From contig OW203761.1 in the NCBI GenBank assembly GCA_934045905.1, positions 31,732,964 to 31,796,963 of the forward strand: DNA of 64,000 bases. The letters run 5' to 3'. The notes beneath the pieces are model-generated. The model searched no databases. It was not told where the DNA came from and was given only the letters and a program-made list of their open reading frames with translations. The position numbers and the translations under genes are program-made. The DNA comes from Leuctra nigra. Lineage: Eukaryota > Arthropoda > Insecta > Plecoptera > Leuctridae. Below, one piece after another: positions 34,223-46,857 of the stretch (position 1 is its first letter; every line of letters begins with the position of its first letter).

Positions 34223-35125
34223 ACTAGGAAAACGCTCTGGGTAACGCGTTGATGAGCGAGCACGGATACGCGCAACACCTCGAACCTAAATTCTGTCTAT
34301 CGAAAATGTCATTAAAAGCCAATAATTCTAAAATTCGCCACAGATTTGTATAAAAATCTCAAAAAATTCCTAAAATATTGGTCCAAATAACCATGCAAAG
34401 CTGTAAGTTGATCGATTGAACCTTTATGATTGAACGGTTCCGTGTTAATTTTCAAAAATCACAGGATCTCCTTCAAAAAATATACCTGAGACCACTCATA
34501 TGATATAGGTAAGTAAGTCTACACAATATCAGATCGACTGTTGAACGGTCATTATCAGATTCATTATGCGTTTGAAAGTTTCTGCTATTACTACCTTGCT
34601 TGAACTGAAGATTCGAAGTCGCCGTGAATTTGACAGCCAACACGCAAAAAGTCCGTAAAATGTCAATAACTTTTGGATTTAAACACAGATTAGTATGAAA
34701 ATTGTCAAAAATGAAGATAATGTTGGTCCCAACCATCATGCGAAGTTATAAGTTGATCGTTCAATCGGTTCTAGTTTAAATTTCTAAAAATACAGGAAAG
34801 ATGGTTTTAAATTTTAACCAATGGGAGGATTTGGCTGAAACTTTGTTTGATTGGGTACAATGTTGGAGGTAAAGACTTGTCAAAATTTCAATTTGATCGA
34901 GACAACCAATCAAAAGTTATTTTTTTTAAAATTTGAACCAATCAATGGATTTCAAAAAAATTAGGGTCTGCAACAATCAGAAATGTTACGTACATGTGTG
35001 CAAAATTTCAGCTCGATCGAAGAAAAACTCTGACCTGTATATCGTCAGTAACAGAAAAAAAAAAAAAAAAAAACAGAGGTCCGTGCCAAAAGAGCCAAAA
35101 GGAGACGCTCGCTTCGCTCGCTCAA
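34223..35125 (+). mobile_element. Family B repeat, copy 2
   Basis: It starts ACTAGGAAAACGCTCTG and ends GACGCTCGCTTCGCTCGCTC. The interior is shared with 23324-24496 and 46858-47850. No coding capacity seen. Confidence 0.7.
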
Positions 35126-35304
35126 TTATTATTGGATTAATAATAATTGCTTGGGTAGAAGAGCCATGAGTGCACAGAGAAAAACTTTATTTACACGATA
35201 AGAATTCTAGCTTCTGATAAAAGGAAGATGCAATAGTCAAAGGTATTGAACTATTTTTCTACATAAGGTGAAGGTAAGGTTTTGATTTGAGGGTAATGAA
35301 GAGT

Positions 35305-35334
35305 GGGGGGGGGTGGGGGGGGTGGGGGGGGGGG
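35305..35334 (+). other. G-run cluster, potential G-quadruplex
   Basis: Three runs of eight or more G separated by single T bases. Intramolecular G-quadruplex formation is plausible. It lies between the divergent ZNF800-like and UQCC1 genes. Confidence 0.6.
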
Positions 35335-35340
35335 AAATTG

Positions 35341-38100
35341 CCAGCGTATTAGATCACGTTTGGCGAAATCATTCAAAAGTAAAACCCCTTGTTTTTAGCA
35401 TCCCTTCTATTGCATTTGGCTGAGATCTACCGACACTTCCTGCGACAGACCATCCCCACTCCACCTTTCTGAGGGAAGTACAAAATGGTGCGATAATACG
35501 CTTGAAGTGAAAGATACTAGGTATAGTGGACAATTGACAATCAAAGACTCCTAACCACGGCCTCCTTTATTAGTTTCGTTTCACTTCACGTTCCCGGCCG
35601 TGAAGGAAAACGGAGCTAATAAAGGAACGAGCTCCTAATATTCCTGTTCAAGTCACATGAATAAGAATAGGATATCACACGTACCTTTCTCATATCAAAG
35701 ATGTTCACATTTTTCTAGATTCAACAATCTTGCATTGTTTACTTATATTAAGAACTCATGACTAATTTCAAAATGTTACCTCTAGGCTATAACCTATTGT
35801 GCGAAACATTTGTGATTCTGTTTGTCAGGTACTACTACAGCATTAGGTAGTACGATAAGCCCTCGTGTGACGAAACAATTATCAAAACTTCGGTCGACAA
35901 GTAATGTTAAAAAATTAAAAATAGCCAACCAAAAAATAAAGTGTACGATCTTCCAAGCATTTTGGAATTTCTGATCTATTTATAGAATCGTAACTTATAC
36001 TAGATAAACTACCATCCAAATTTTGCCTTGAAAGATCTCCAGGTAGGTACCTACCAAGCGATACCAAGCGATAATTACAAATTTCCAAAAAATAGCTAGA
36101 AAAAACAATGAAGACAAAATCAAACTGCTTCAAACACCATTACACTTGCTTAATTTGTTTAACTATTGGTTGCTATTGGTCTACATCCCCCCCCCCCCCC
36201 TCTCCACAACAAACAGCAGGAATTAGGTACCTAGCTACAGCCACATTCAATACTTCCTATATCGGTTTTCCATATTATGCCCACATGGGGATTTGACCGG
36301 CTTCTTTTGAATGTGACCCTACCTATAGTAGATAGGTACATTGCAATGTATGTCTATTCTTAATGACGGACAAAAACAAAAACAATCCCTACGAATGGAA
36401 GGAGAAGGAAACAGAGAAATTAGTATAGACTTGAAGAGAGGGTGATACCATAGAACTCAAAAGTTTGAGTTGTGAGTGTGCTCGATGATGGTTTTACATC
36501 CATTTAAACTGCATCTGAAATGTTTTCAATTTGTATTCAAATCAGCAGATCATTTTACAGACGTTATGACAAGGTGGTAAGGAATTTCTATGCATTCATT
36601 GGGGCTAGTTGAATGAAAACCACAATTATAACTCAATTGGCATTAGGATATTGCCTAGTCTGTACTTAAACTAACCAGGGCTTTATGTTTCTATACCTTC
36701 GCTAGTCAGGGTTCGTAAATTATAGCCTATTGGAATACCTACCAACCTACGTAGGTAGTATAATAGGAAGCTTGTTCACTGGCAATTGCAATTATACGAG
36801 CTTTCATTGTAATAAGTCGGTAGACAGTTTGTTGTGACTGTATACGTACCGGTCTATTAAGCAAATTGTGCTATTGTGAAAATTGTTCCATAACACCGAG
36901 AGTGATGAAGAATCGTGGAACAAGGTAAATAGTCCTGTCCTTTACTTCCTGGTCGTTGGATAGGCTACCTCCTCTGTAATCAAACACAAATCAGAAATAT
37001 AAATAATGTATTATTATTCAGGGATGTCAAGGTGCAGGTATGCAAATATACTGATGAGGTGTGAAGGAACATGCCTAATTTTAAAGTCACAAGCCTGATC
37101 CTGCATGTTCAGTGGTTTGCACATTCATATTATCCCTTAGGTAGGTAGTATATCAAATCTGATATAACACATTAGCAGTAAGAGTACAATAAGTGCTTTG
37201 CATTCCAAGAACGTAGTAAGATTTAAAATAACTCTCTAGAAAAGTAGGACTAGAGCTTACTACGAGTACGCTCAGGGTGCCCAGCACTTGGATAAGGTCA
37301 CCTCCCAAACCATGCACTGTCTCTCCCTATGTTTTCAACTATTAAACGTTAATATTTCTCTTGAAATGAGTCTTAAATAACAACAATACGAATATCAAAA
37401 CCTGTTTAACGCATTAACACCTAAATGCTTACGTTATATGAAGCAAATAAAGCAGAAATACTAGCTCCTTTAATTACACACAAAGACAATATTGGCTTTC
37501 TCGCCATCTGAAATGCTCCCTCTCTCTCTCTTCTTCATTCCCCGCGTCCAAGGTCGAGAACAAGTTGAGGTTTCAGAGAACTACTGTAGAGCGTGCTGCA
37601 AGCACTTTCATTATTTTCATCATGTGAAGTGAAATCTTACAGTATTAAATCAACAGTGAACTTACGAATCAAATTTCCCTGTTAACATAAATATTATTCA
37701 TATAAAACAAGTGCTGTTCAATGAATTACCACACAACATTATTCCTAGCAAAGGTAAGTACCTAGTACCTACATAACACTGAACGTACATAACCCTTTTC
37801 TCTATTACAGTCAGCTTACCTCGAAATGTGCTACAAAACTTGGGTCTACAAAATGAAAGATCCAAGACTACAAAAGCATACTTTTTGATTCTATAAATAG
37901 ATTGACAACTCAAGTGTGCAGTGGTCAAGTATTTGTTTTTTTTAATGTTTTAGCATCCTTTGTTCGTACTGTTACTAATTGGTGCGTGCGACACACGAGA
38001 GCTGTTGATATTTATTTTATATTTTTATTAGGCATCTTACAATTGTTTATAACTTCACAATGGTGAGGAATCCTCTGCTCGAAACTAATATAGGTACCTA
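35341..38100. other. Intergenic between divergent genes; no coding block seen
   Basis: AT-rich with TAGGTACC tracts and a C run at about 36189-36200. The non-coding first exon of the ZNF800-like gene should lie somewhere here or nearer to 33 kb, but I could not place it. Confidence 0.4.
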
Positions 38101-38104
38101 CCTA

Positions 38105-38266
38105 CCGTATTTACTCGCGTATAAGGCGCAGTGTAGTTTTGAGAAACCTAATCTTGGAAAACACTGTATACCTACCTAGTAGTGTAGGCGCAAGGCGCAC
38201 CCCCACTTTTTGAATTGCAAATTTTTTAATATCCTGCGCCTTATAATAGATACGCGAGTAAATACG
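38105..38266. mobile_element. TA-flanked MITE
   Basis: Ends CCGTATTTACTCGCGTATAA and the complement of ATACGCGAGTAAATACG, with TGCGCC continuing the pairing. TA at each side (38103-38104, 38267-38268). Confidence 0.78.
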
Positions 38267-38711
38267 TACGTTTCATGCCTTTCTACGCCTGTAGATGAAA
38301 AAGCATCGTAACTACTCTGATTTTAAAAACATACATTTCTGTCATGGAACGTACATTAGGATAAAGCCCACATGTTTATCGATTGCTATTTGCTCCATAA
38401 CTAACCGTAACGTGTGCTTTTGATGAAATATACACACAGCAGACGAAGGTTATTGCTTCAATTACCTGGTAGGTATACAATGAACATAATGCCGAGACAT
38501 CGTTAAATTATTTTTACAGAAGCTTCGTATGTCCTACGGTCAATTGGGCTTGGTTGGGGCTTTATCTCTATCTTTGTTTACAGTTTGACGTTGCCAGTGG
38601 TTAATTTGGGGACTCCACTCTTTTTTCATTTTCTTTTCACTTTTTATGTTAAATTGGCTTAAAATTACATACAAATTTCGCGTTGAGGCATCAAATTTCT
38701 TCCTAAAATTT

Positions 38712-38746
38712 CCCGGGGCGCATAGCCCGGGGCTATGCGCCCCGGG
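38712..38746. repeat. Perfect GC-rich hairpin, 16-bp arms
   Basis: CCCGGGGCGCATAGCC, loop CGG, then the exact complement. It is isolated in AT-rich sequence about 490 bp upstream of the UQCC1 start. Confidence 0.9.
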
Positions 38747-39231
38747 CCTGCATTGTACCTATTGAGAGGCCCCTACCCAAACCCCTTATTGCTTTCTTAT
38801 AGAAATAGTTTCCCCTAACAATCGCCTAGTGTCCGCTTACTTACACTGATTGTGGCAATGGCGTTCAAAACGAGAAACAATCAACTTTTTTAAATGTGTG
38901 TGGATGAGTATTTTTCAAACACTACCTACCTACAGGTCTAAGTGTGAGTGCAATATTTCAGCTCGATTGGTTGATCCGTATGTCCAGGATGATGCGAACA
39001 AAAAATAAACAAACAAAAGAGAAAGAAGCCAATTCTGAGAAATATAATTTTAAAAAAAATCTGAAATATAACAACTCTGAGGTAAAGTGACCCGCAACCA
39101 ATCTGTGGATTGGGATTTTCTTGAAAAACAGGTATTTTACGAACCCCTTAGTGAGCTCAACCCAAGAGAAGGTTCGGCATAACAATGGGGCATGGTGCGC
39201 ACGCAGTTAAAGTAGGAGACGGGAAAATAAA

Positions 39232-42200
39232 ATGACCCTTCTCCAATCCACAGATCGACTGCTGGTCACTTTAGGTAAGCTCACATTTCATTTCATTCTA
39301 TGTTACCCTACCTTGGTACCTCTATCTTTTCAGATCTTGCCAGTATCTACACAGTCTTTACCAACCAACGTCTTACGACTGGGATGTAATAGACAAGGCG
39401 GTTTACTCATTAGACATGAAAACAGACTGCTTAACCATCCATGGCAAAGTACTATGCGGCAAAGTTCGTCGGGAGTGGTGTCTAAACATCCATCAGCAGA
39501 AAGTGGATTTTTAAAAAAGCTTTTCCTGAAAGCTGGTTGGCTTGATCACTCCAAATCGGTTAGTTTTTGCTGATTTTACTGAATACGAACAGTAGGTTTG
39601 TCTCATACATAGACAACGTAGATGCTAACAAAATCAAGATTTTTAAAGAAACATTGTGAAAAACTGGGAGTCCGAGTGAGGGCTGCGATAGGTACATAAC
39701 AATTGGCACCAGTGGCGGCTGGTGCATTGGGGCACAGGGGCACGTGCCCTACCTAAAATATCAGGTTATAAATAAAAAAACATAATTGAATTCCTCAATG
39801 ATTTATTATAATATTCTGCAAATAACAACCAATAATTATTCTGAGAACAAATTAAATGTTCAATTTGAACAATTTAAATGTTCAATTTGTAATGTAAAAT
39901 GTTGAAACTCCCAGCCATACGCTCTCCAAATCAATGAAATTACTGTATATTCCGTCGCCCGCTTGAAATCTTAGCGGCACCTGGCTGGGTAGGCAACCAG
40001 GGGCACAGCTAATACCGTGCCCCACTCGTGACGTCATTCTAAAAGTTGACGCATGCGCTCTTGCGTTCTCGCCATAGCAGCGCTCGAGCCGAACCGCGGT
40101 GTTGGGGCACAGAATCTTTGTGCCGACGGCATTCGGCAATCATCGGGCTTGATGCTTTTAGCTCGTGGATCATACTTCTCGTCCATCAGTCAACGTTCCC
40201 GCTAATCGTTTGGAAGCGTTAATGTTTTTCTTATGGATTTCTTCAGATAAATTAAATAATTATCAGTGTAAATTATGTTTTGTTCATCAGTATCTATCGG
40301 TACATCATTGTCTCCTACTCTACTAGACTCATAATGTAAGTGGCGCATCGACTTTGTCGAGCTGTGTGTCTTCTTAGTAGGTACACAAAATTCTCAAATC
40401 AATGTTTTTATCTTTGGATGGAATGGCACACATGAATGTGTGGTTGTGAACTATAAACGCGTTATTTTGTTTCACTGCTTGCTCTTTATTTACCTAATAG
40501 AAATATAAGCCAACCAATGTTTTCCCAAATCGTCGAAAATGCCATATCGTATGCGCACTAAGAACGAATTTTTAACAACAATAGGAAAACCCGTCCAATC
40601 GCTACCAGACTCATTGTTGAGTTGAGTGTCAACTCAACAATGCTTTCTTTAATGAATTCATGGAACAATATATCTAGGCAACAATATAAGAATCAACAAC
40701 AATATTAGTATGGAAAAAAAAAATGGAATCATATGCAAGATGAAAATGAGACGGCTACGGGGAAACAATTATAAAAAAGGCGCCAATAACTATTTCTACT
40801 TGGTGCGGAATCAGAGAAAACCCGGCTATGCTTTTGATGACAGAAGAAACTACTTACTGCACGACTTAATAAGTGCGATTTCTCAACAACACTAAACTTA
40901 AATGGAACGCTCACAAATCATTAACTTATGACTTGATAGTGTTCATTATTTCAAAAATTTCCGCCTCCGGCGGGTTAGCTCCGCCGGCTGGGGGTTCCCC
41001 CCAGACCCCCCGTGGGGTCGAGGACAACTTCGGTATTGCGCCCCACCTACTAGACAAGGCACCAACCGCCACTAATTGGCACGCACAAATTCACAATATT
41101 GTGAATTACTAGGTACTACTTAGTGATAAGAATTTTATTTTACCTTGGCTGTTTTTGGGGAAGTTTCTGCTTTTTGTGCAAACAACCCTCACTATGAGGA
41201 GAAACTTACAGAACTTATATCTAGGTAGGTTGAAAGTAAGTTATAGGAAGTAGTTAAAGGAAGGAAGCAAGTTCTTAGGAACAAAACAATACATTTTTAC
41301 TAGAGATGTTTATCTGTTATTAGATTCACAAAGTTTTCTAATCAATTTAATTTTTTTCAATTTAAAGTTTTTTCAATGTAATTTACTCTTGTATGTGTAG
41401 GTAGGTAGGAACACTCGTCAGAACAAAAATTGATCGGTGAACAAATTTGAATGACTGCCGGTCATTTTCCATAGCAATCAAAGCTTGTTATTATCATTGA
41501 AAAATGTGAGTTCACCTACTAGAGTGAGATAAGGACAAGGAGATCGCTTGGACTTACTTCTGATAGTGCGATCTAACATTTTCAGTCATCAGATTTATTG
41601 AACGATCAATTTTAGTTGTGCCAAGTGTCTTACCTATTACTTTAGATGTTTTGTTACATTGAAAGTGTAACCGTTATACAATCCAGCTACTTTGGGACGA
41701 ACATTCCCGACTGTACAGAGTGACTGAGCACACTAGTTCTTAATTGATTTTTACATTTCAATTTTATTTCCTTATTTACCTTTACACGTCTCTGCAAAGG
41801 TACTTTACACACCTTCTAAACGTCTCTGCCTAAACACTAAATAAAATACAACTAGTACCTAGGTAGTATGTCAATTAGGTAGATATTATGCTTCAGATGC
41901 TTGCACACAAAGTTTCCCTAACCTGGGTTTTTGACTGTGGTGGTGAGTGGTGACTGGTGACTAATGATATTTGTTTCTATTTCAGAGATTAAAAGCCTCC
42001 GGATACATGCTTTATGAGAGTGTGGCAGATCAAGTTCCTTATGCAAAGTTTTTCGCGGAATTTCATCTTCCTGACACATTCTTTTCTTGGTTCCTAATCA
42101 CTGAGCTACATGTGTGGATGCTGATGGTTCGGACAATGAACGAGGGTGAGGAAGGGCGTTTCACACGGAATAGTTTGGTTGAAGCAATGTGGCAGGACGT

Positions 42201-45200
42201 GTCAACAAGAGCCAAGAAATTGGGTGTAAGTGGTATATAAGGCACATTCAATTACTATTACTAGTTAGATAGCACCATGCTACCTATCTAAATAACCCGT
42301 AGTAGAACCTACCTTGAACTCGGCACCATCGTAGCACCAACGTTTGGTGGTATTAGGTAAGAGTCTTGAAAGCCCCCTGTTTTAGCCCCGCAGTGCGTTT
42401 TTTAGAATTTAAACAATAGGGAAGTCTCATTGAAAAAAATTAAATGTAAATTTTTAAAAGCCAACAAACAATAATGACAAATAAATACACTTTTCACCCA
42501 AAAAATTAACATTTTCATTCAAAAGAAATTAAATGAAAATGTCGTTACATTTTGGCGGGAAAATCCATGTGTGACGTATGTGAGCCCGCTGATGTAATTT
42601 CTACGTCCACAACAATGTGTTACCATGGTGAATCCTTTATTGCCATGGCAATGCTGAGGAGCCCCATGCCATCAATGCCTGATATTACTGTTTTAAAACA
42701 ATGTGAATTCATTTTAAAATTTGGAGATTTCTATCTATCTTTCTGTACCTATCAATTACTTGAAAACTATTCATTCCACAATAATATTGTCTTGTTTGTC
42801 TACATCCTAGACAGGACGTATACTCTCAATATTTCATGTTTTTAATCCATTCTACAACTAGAGAGATATCCCTGTTTAAGGGTATTTGAGTGATACCTAC
42901 CACGTGACTATAAATATGAAACGAAATTGGCCAAACTACTGCACTCCAAATTGTGATAACGGTTGTTCCTCATTAGTCATTATAAAAGTGATTCTAAACT
43001 CAAGTGACCTTTTTCACGTAGCAACAATTTTCCCTTCCAAAATGTTTTGCCGGAATATCACTCCTTCAATGGGATTGCAATAAGTCCCGCAATTACCTAT
43101 CAGTAGGTATCACTCGACAGAGTTGCATGTGGTCTCATTATCTTTGTTTTGACAACAAAGGAGAATTTAGGAAAAAAACGACCTCACATATTTTTCAATA
43201 ACGTCACCGGTGGTATAACAGATCGTAGTGAGCATTCTTTACCTTCATTCCATTCTCCTCGGAGATCTCTAACCCTCATCAGTGCGTTGTGTCTAATGTC
43301 CGTCCGTCCGACCGGGTAGCTCAGTTGGTAGAGCTCTCGCCCGGCAAGTGAGAGGTCCCGGGTTCCAGCCCCGGTTCGGTCGGATATTTTTCACAACGCA
43401 CACTCCTTCAAACCTTCCAATTGTTGCCACTCAGTGCATTTTTTTCCCCAGAATATTAACAATTTAAAAGTGGTTTCGGGATATTGAACTGCTCAAATAG
43501 GGAAGTCTCGTGAAATTTTATTCCAGTTAATTTGTAAATATGAACATAAATAACAATGAACACACTTATCATCAGCAAAATTTAAAATTTTCATTCATAA
43601 AAATCAAATTTAAATGTCATTGGATATTTTGGCCGGGAAAAACGGCAGGCAACGAGAATCAGGATTGTGATGTCATTTCCAAGCCTCCAACAATGTGTTA
43701 CCATGGTGATTTCTTTGTTTCTATGGCAATATAGCAGATTGTGATGTCATTGTCAATTTTCCTGTTTTAAAAAAGTAAGAAATATATCAATCTTTGTAAA
43801 TTAATTCCTTGAAAACTTTTCTTCTCACACCAAAATTAATACCAAATCTGTGTTCAGCAACTAGGGCTGGGAAAAACTGAGCAGTTTAGTAAACGTTTAA
43901 ACGCTTTCAAAATGTCCGTTTAAACGTTTAGTGAGCATAAAAATGATAAAGGATATATTATTGCCTCTCCCCCTGTGCAACCACTTTCAAGACCGTGTCA
44001 TTCTTGAGAGCTTGTCAACACTTCTTGAAATTGTACACTGCCCAAAACTTTCCCTCAACTGATCAAAATAAAAATACATTTTAATTTAAATGCAATAATT
44101 TTTCAACATAACGTGCACTTTGTTGTTTATTGAAACAAGCACTCCGGCATCTCGACTGATCTATAAATATGGGTTTGTAATTACGTATGATGACGCGTGA
44201 TTCCCCGTCTTTCCATTTTACTACTCATTAGGTAAATTTTTCTCGCGGTCTAAAAGGGTCAATATTATATCACTCAAAAATTTAAACCCTAGGAAAGGCA
44301 GTGCAGCATTTGACTTTCCACCTTGGTTTTTCACAATGCAATATCAAAAATAAAATTATTATATGCTTTTTCATACTGTTTGTTTATGTATATTGCGACT
44401 GTAAAAGACATATTATGTCAACTTTATTTTCACGTGATAATGCGAGGTCACTGTTCCTCCCACTAAGCAACCCCAAGTAGTTTTCTACAAGGTCAGAGCT
44501 CTTCTGTCTAGGGGAGGGTCACTGACTGATTTTAGAAATAAAAGAGGTTGAATATTGGGGTTTACCTTGGTGATCCTGAGAAAAATTAGAAAAGCAACTG
44601 CAAAATTTACAAAATAACAGGAAATATATTCAATTTGATGATACTTCGCGGTAGGTATATTACGCATTTTAGTCAGTTTGGTGGTGTTTAGCAGTGCTCA
44701 GAGGATTCCAGTGTTTTTGGGCCAGAAACATATGGAAATGCATTTATATTTAGAAATATGAGTCATTTACAACACTTCGAAAATTTCGCGATCACCATAT
44801 AATCGTATCTCTACTGTGAAGATATGAACTTTCTTCATATTTCCAGAGGCTATGTCGCGCCAGCAAAAAAATAAGGGTCCTAGCTTCAGCCTTGAAGTGA
44901 CTTACAGTCCGTGTCACACGGAATTGTCCGCTAAGATATTTTGAATACCCCTTGTCCGAGAGAGAGTGATGGTCTCGGAAGACTGCGCGATCGCTCACAT
45001 CGACTGAGGATGGACAAAAAACCAGTTATTTGCAACATTAGGGGCCAAGTCTGGCGGACAACTCCGTGTGACACGTACTGTAGGGGTGGGCGTGAGATAG
45101 GGCTTGAGGGGGAGGGGTAAAAGCATCACAGCTGATCTCAGCATTCTGACGAAATAGACAAAACAGAAAGATAATAAATAGACAAAACAACTGTTGTTTG

Positions 45201-46358
45201 GTATTCTTGGATACAGTTTTGAGTATTACAAATGTCAACACTTTTTACGATTAAACGTTTACCAACGTTTAAACACACGCTTGACGGTTAAACGTTTAAA
45301 CCTCCCACCCCTATCAGCAACATCTTAACGTTCATAAAATAACTATTATTCTGAAATCTAATTTTATGGAGTCTTCCCTATTACAACAAACAATCCCCTA
45401 TTGTTTTAGAATTTAAACAATTTATAAGTGATTCTGGGATGCTAAACTTAACTTAATCGCTAAACTCAAGTGATGGGGGCCCTTCCTACGCGCCTGGTGC
45501 TGGGTCACTACTGACGAAAGTGATTATTTCATTAGAATTTTGTCTACACCCAACTCGCTCCTTCTCTTCTTGCACCAAACTTGATCCAATCCCCTTGACA
45601 CTTCAGAATCCGTAAGAATTTCATGTCTGCTACTCGTAGATAGTTCACTTCCATTTCTCACATTACCCACATAACCACATCACTACCCCAATGCAATATA
45701 ATGTGAGTGTCGTTACATTCACCAAATCCAAATTGCTAACTTCTGATATTGATGTAGGTACTTTATTTCTGTTGTAGGCTGCCAATCCCTCGAGTGTACG
45801 TGAACAAGTACAGGAACTCTCTCATCAGTTCCAAGCTGCATTAATTGGCTACGATGAAGGCCTTCTCTCTGATGATCGAGTCTTGGCTGGAGCCGTGTGG
45901 CGAAGATTCTTACAGCGCAGTTGCGACCAGCCTGAAAGTGTCGAGTTGCTTGTCCACTACATTAGGAAACAGGTAAGACACAATCTCAAACAATCCTACA
46001 ATTTACATGGTGTAGACTGTTGTACATTCGAAGGCGTTTTTTTCATAGGTAATTGCATTAGGTAATGAAGATGAGTTTTTTTCCACAATTATTTGACATC
46101 ATCTTTTGACTTCGTTTGACTATTTGATTATTTGACTATATTTGACTTCATATTTTTAATTTTCATTGCCTTGGGCTCTTTTCATATGTCACATTTTTTC
46201 GAATGTGAGTTTATTTAGGCAAAGTGACTTTTCATCAGTTTTACATAAATGTTTTATGTGGCAATGTCCATTTCCAGGTAGGCATGTTGGACAAACTTCC
46301 ATCAAAAAGTATTCTTCTGAGACCGGACGTACATTGGATTAAACTAGACGATACCTAA
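39232..46358 (+). CDS. UQCC1: UQCC1, complex III assembly factor (CBP3 family), five exons
   Basis: Joined exons (plus): 39232-39274, 39344-39558, 41986-42225, 45778-45972, 46278-46358. Together they give 774 nt, 257 residues plus a stop. The protein is a mitochondrial factor that helps make and stabilise cytochrome b during assembly of the bc1 complex. Diagnostic stretches of the ubiquinol-cytochrome c chaperone domain are in exon 3 ([19 protein letters not shown]) and exon 4 ([20 protein letters not shown], then [10 protein letters not shown]). The first exon gives a short N-terminus ([14 protein letters not shown]) that fits a mitochondrial presequence. For exon 2 I use the AG at 39342-39343 because it fits the phase-1 end of exon 1; the AG at 39332-39333 would need a different exon 1. 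The last exon adds [20 protein letters not shown]. The length is close to the family's (human about 300). Exons 3-5 are certain; exon 1 is less so. Confidence 0.88.
39710..41074. mobile_element. hAT-type element in UQCC1 intron 2
   Basis: Ends CAGTGGCGGCTGGTGC and GCACCAACCGCCACTA. Exact 8-bp duplication ATTGGCAC at 39702-39709 and 41075-41082. The 1365-bp interior includes a GC-rich stretch at about 40960-41060. No recognisable transposase. Confidence 0.87.
41410..41632. mobile_element. Small MITE-like repeat, family D
   Basis: Imperfect inverted ends (ACACTCGTCAGAACAAAAATTG versus the complement of CAATTTTAGTTGTGCCAAGTGT). The left part also occurs near 32405-32470 in the ZNF800-like intron. 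Confidence 0.45.
42384..42660. repeat. Diverged repeat, first copy in UQCC1 intron 3
   Basis: The block from AATAGGGAAGTCTC to AACAATGTGTTACCATGGTG is repeated, diverged, at about 43495-43735. It also starts with GCCCCGCAGTGCG, the core seen in the hAT arrays. Probably decayed hAT sequence. Confidence 0.55.
43310..43381 (+). tRNA. tRNA-like sequence, anticodon GGC (Ala-like), C33 instead of U33
   Basis: A full cloverleaf can be drawn. The acceptor GACCGGG pairs with TTCGGTC; the D arm is GCTC/GAGC; the anticodon stem CTCGC/GTGAG has loop CCGGCAA; the T stem CCGGG/CCCGG has loop TTCCAGC. A and B boxes are good (TAGCTCAGTTGG, GGTTCCAGCC). Odd: position 33 is C, which is universally U, and a GGC anticodon is not normally used in eukaryotic cytosol. 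Inverted GTGCGTTGTG / CACAACGCAC flanks it. It is more likely a tRNA-derived element or pseudogene than a working tRNA. It lies in UQCC1 intron 3. Confidence 0.55.
43495..43735. repeat. Diverged repeat, second copy in UQCC1 intron 3
   Basis: Direct, diverged copy of the block at 42384-42660, sharing GGGAAGTCTC near its start and AACAATGTGTTACCATGGTG near its end. Confidence 0.55.
43862..45313. mobile_element. hAT-type element with AAACGTTTAAAC ends, in UQCC1 intron 3
   Basis: Ends TAGGGCTGGGA... and ...TCCCACCCCTA with palindromic AAACGTTTAAAC subterminal motifs on both sides. Exact 8-bp duplication TCAGCAAC at 43854-43861 and 45314-45321. A TA-flanked MITE is nested in it. Confidence 0.87.
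44905..45080. mobile_element. TA-flanked MITE nested in the hAT element
   Basis: CAGTCCGTGTCACACGGA... at the left and ...TCCGTGTGACACGTACTG at the right, with TA on both sides. The inverted repeats are about 28 bp and extend to GTCCGC/GCGGAC. Tc1/mariner-like. Confidence 0.75.
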
Positions 46359-46535
46359 AATTCTTTACTTTCATTATAAATCAATTAGTTTGATATTTAA
46401 TTTAGGCTTCCATTGAAGTTAGTGTAATTTATGTACATATTAACTTATATCCCACAAATATAAAGTAGAAATACTAGAGAGCCCTAATACTGTTGCACCT
46501 AATCCTTGTATGATTGACTTGAAAAAAACACCTAG

Positions 46536-46541
46536 AATAAA
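46536..46541 (+). terminator. Candidate UQCC1 polyadenylation signal
   Basis: AATAAA 178 nt after the UQCC1 stop codon. It is the first clear signal downstream. Confidence 0.45.
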
Positions 46542-46857
46542 ATTCTTGTTAAAATATGATTGTGAGAGTTATATTTATTTGAATAAGACCAGATGGATAC
46601 CTACCTTTTGTAAATAGGAGGGACATAATATTAAGCAATATCTGCTGTGGATTATCTAAAATATACACCAACTTAGAGGGAAAATAGTGGTTTTTGCTTA
46701 GAATACGATATTTTGAATATTTTGAAAATATTTTGAATATTGAATCGAATATTGAATAGTTGAACCTAAATTCAGAATGAAATATCAAAGTAAAATTCTC
46801 TTTAAATTTGAAGAATGGAGGATGGTCAAGGTAGGAACTGCAGGAACTAAACATTTT

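Noticed and set aside
34473..34739. Minus-strand frames in family B copies (also 47219-47506, 24012-24302)
   Set aside because: Not conserved between the copies, and no domain seen.
36905..36930. ATGAAGAATCGTGGAACAAG followed by GTAAAT as a UQCC1 first exon
   Set aside because: Its phase-2 end does not join the downstream exons, and 39232 gives a consistent start.
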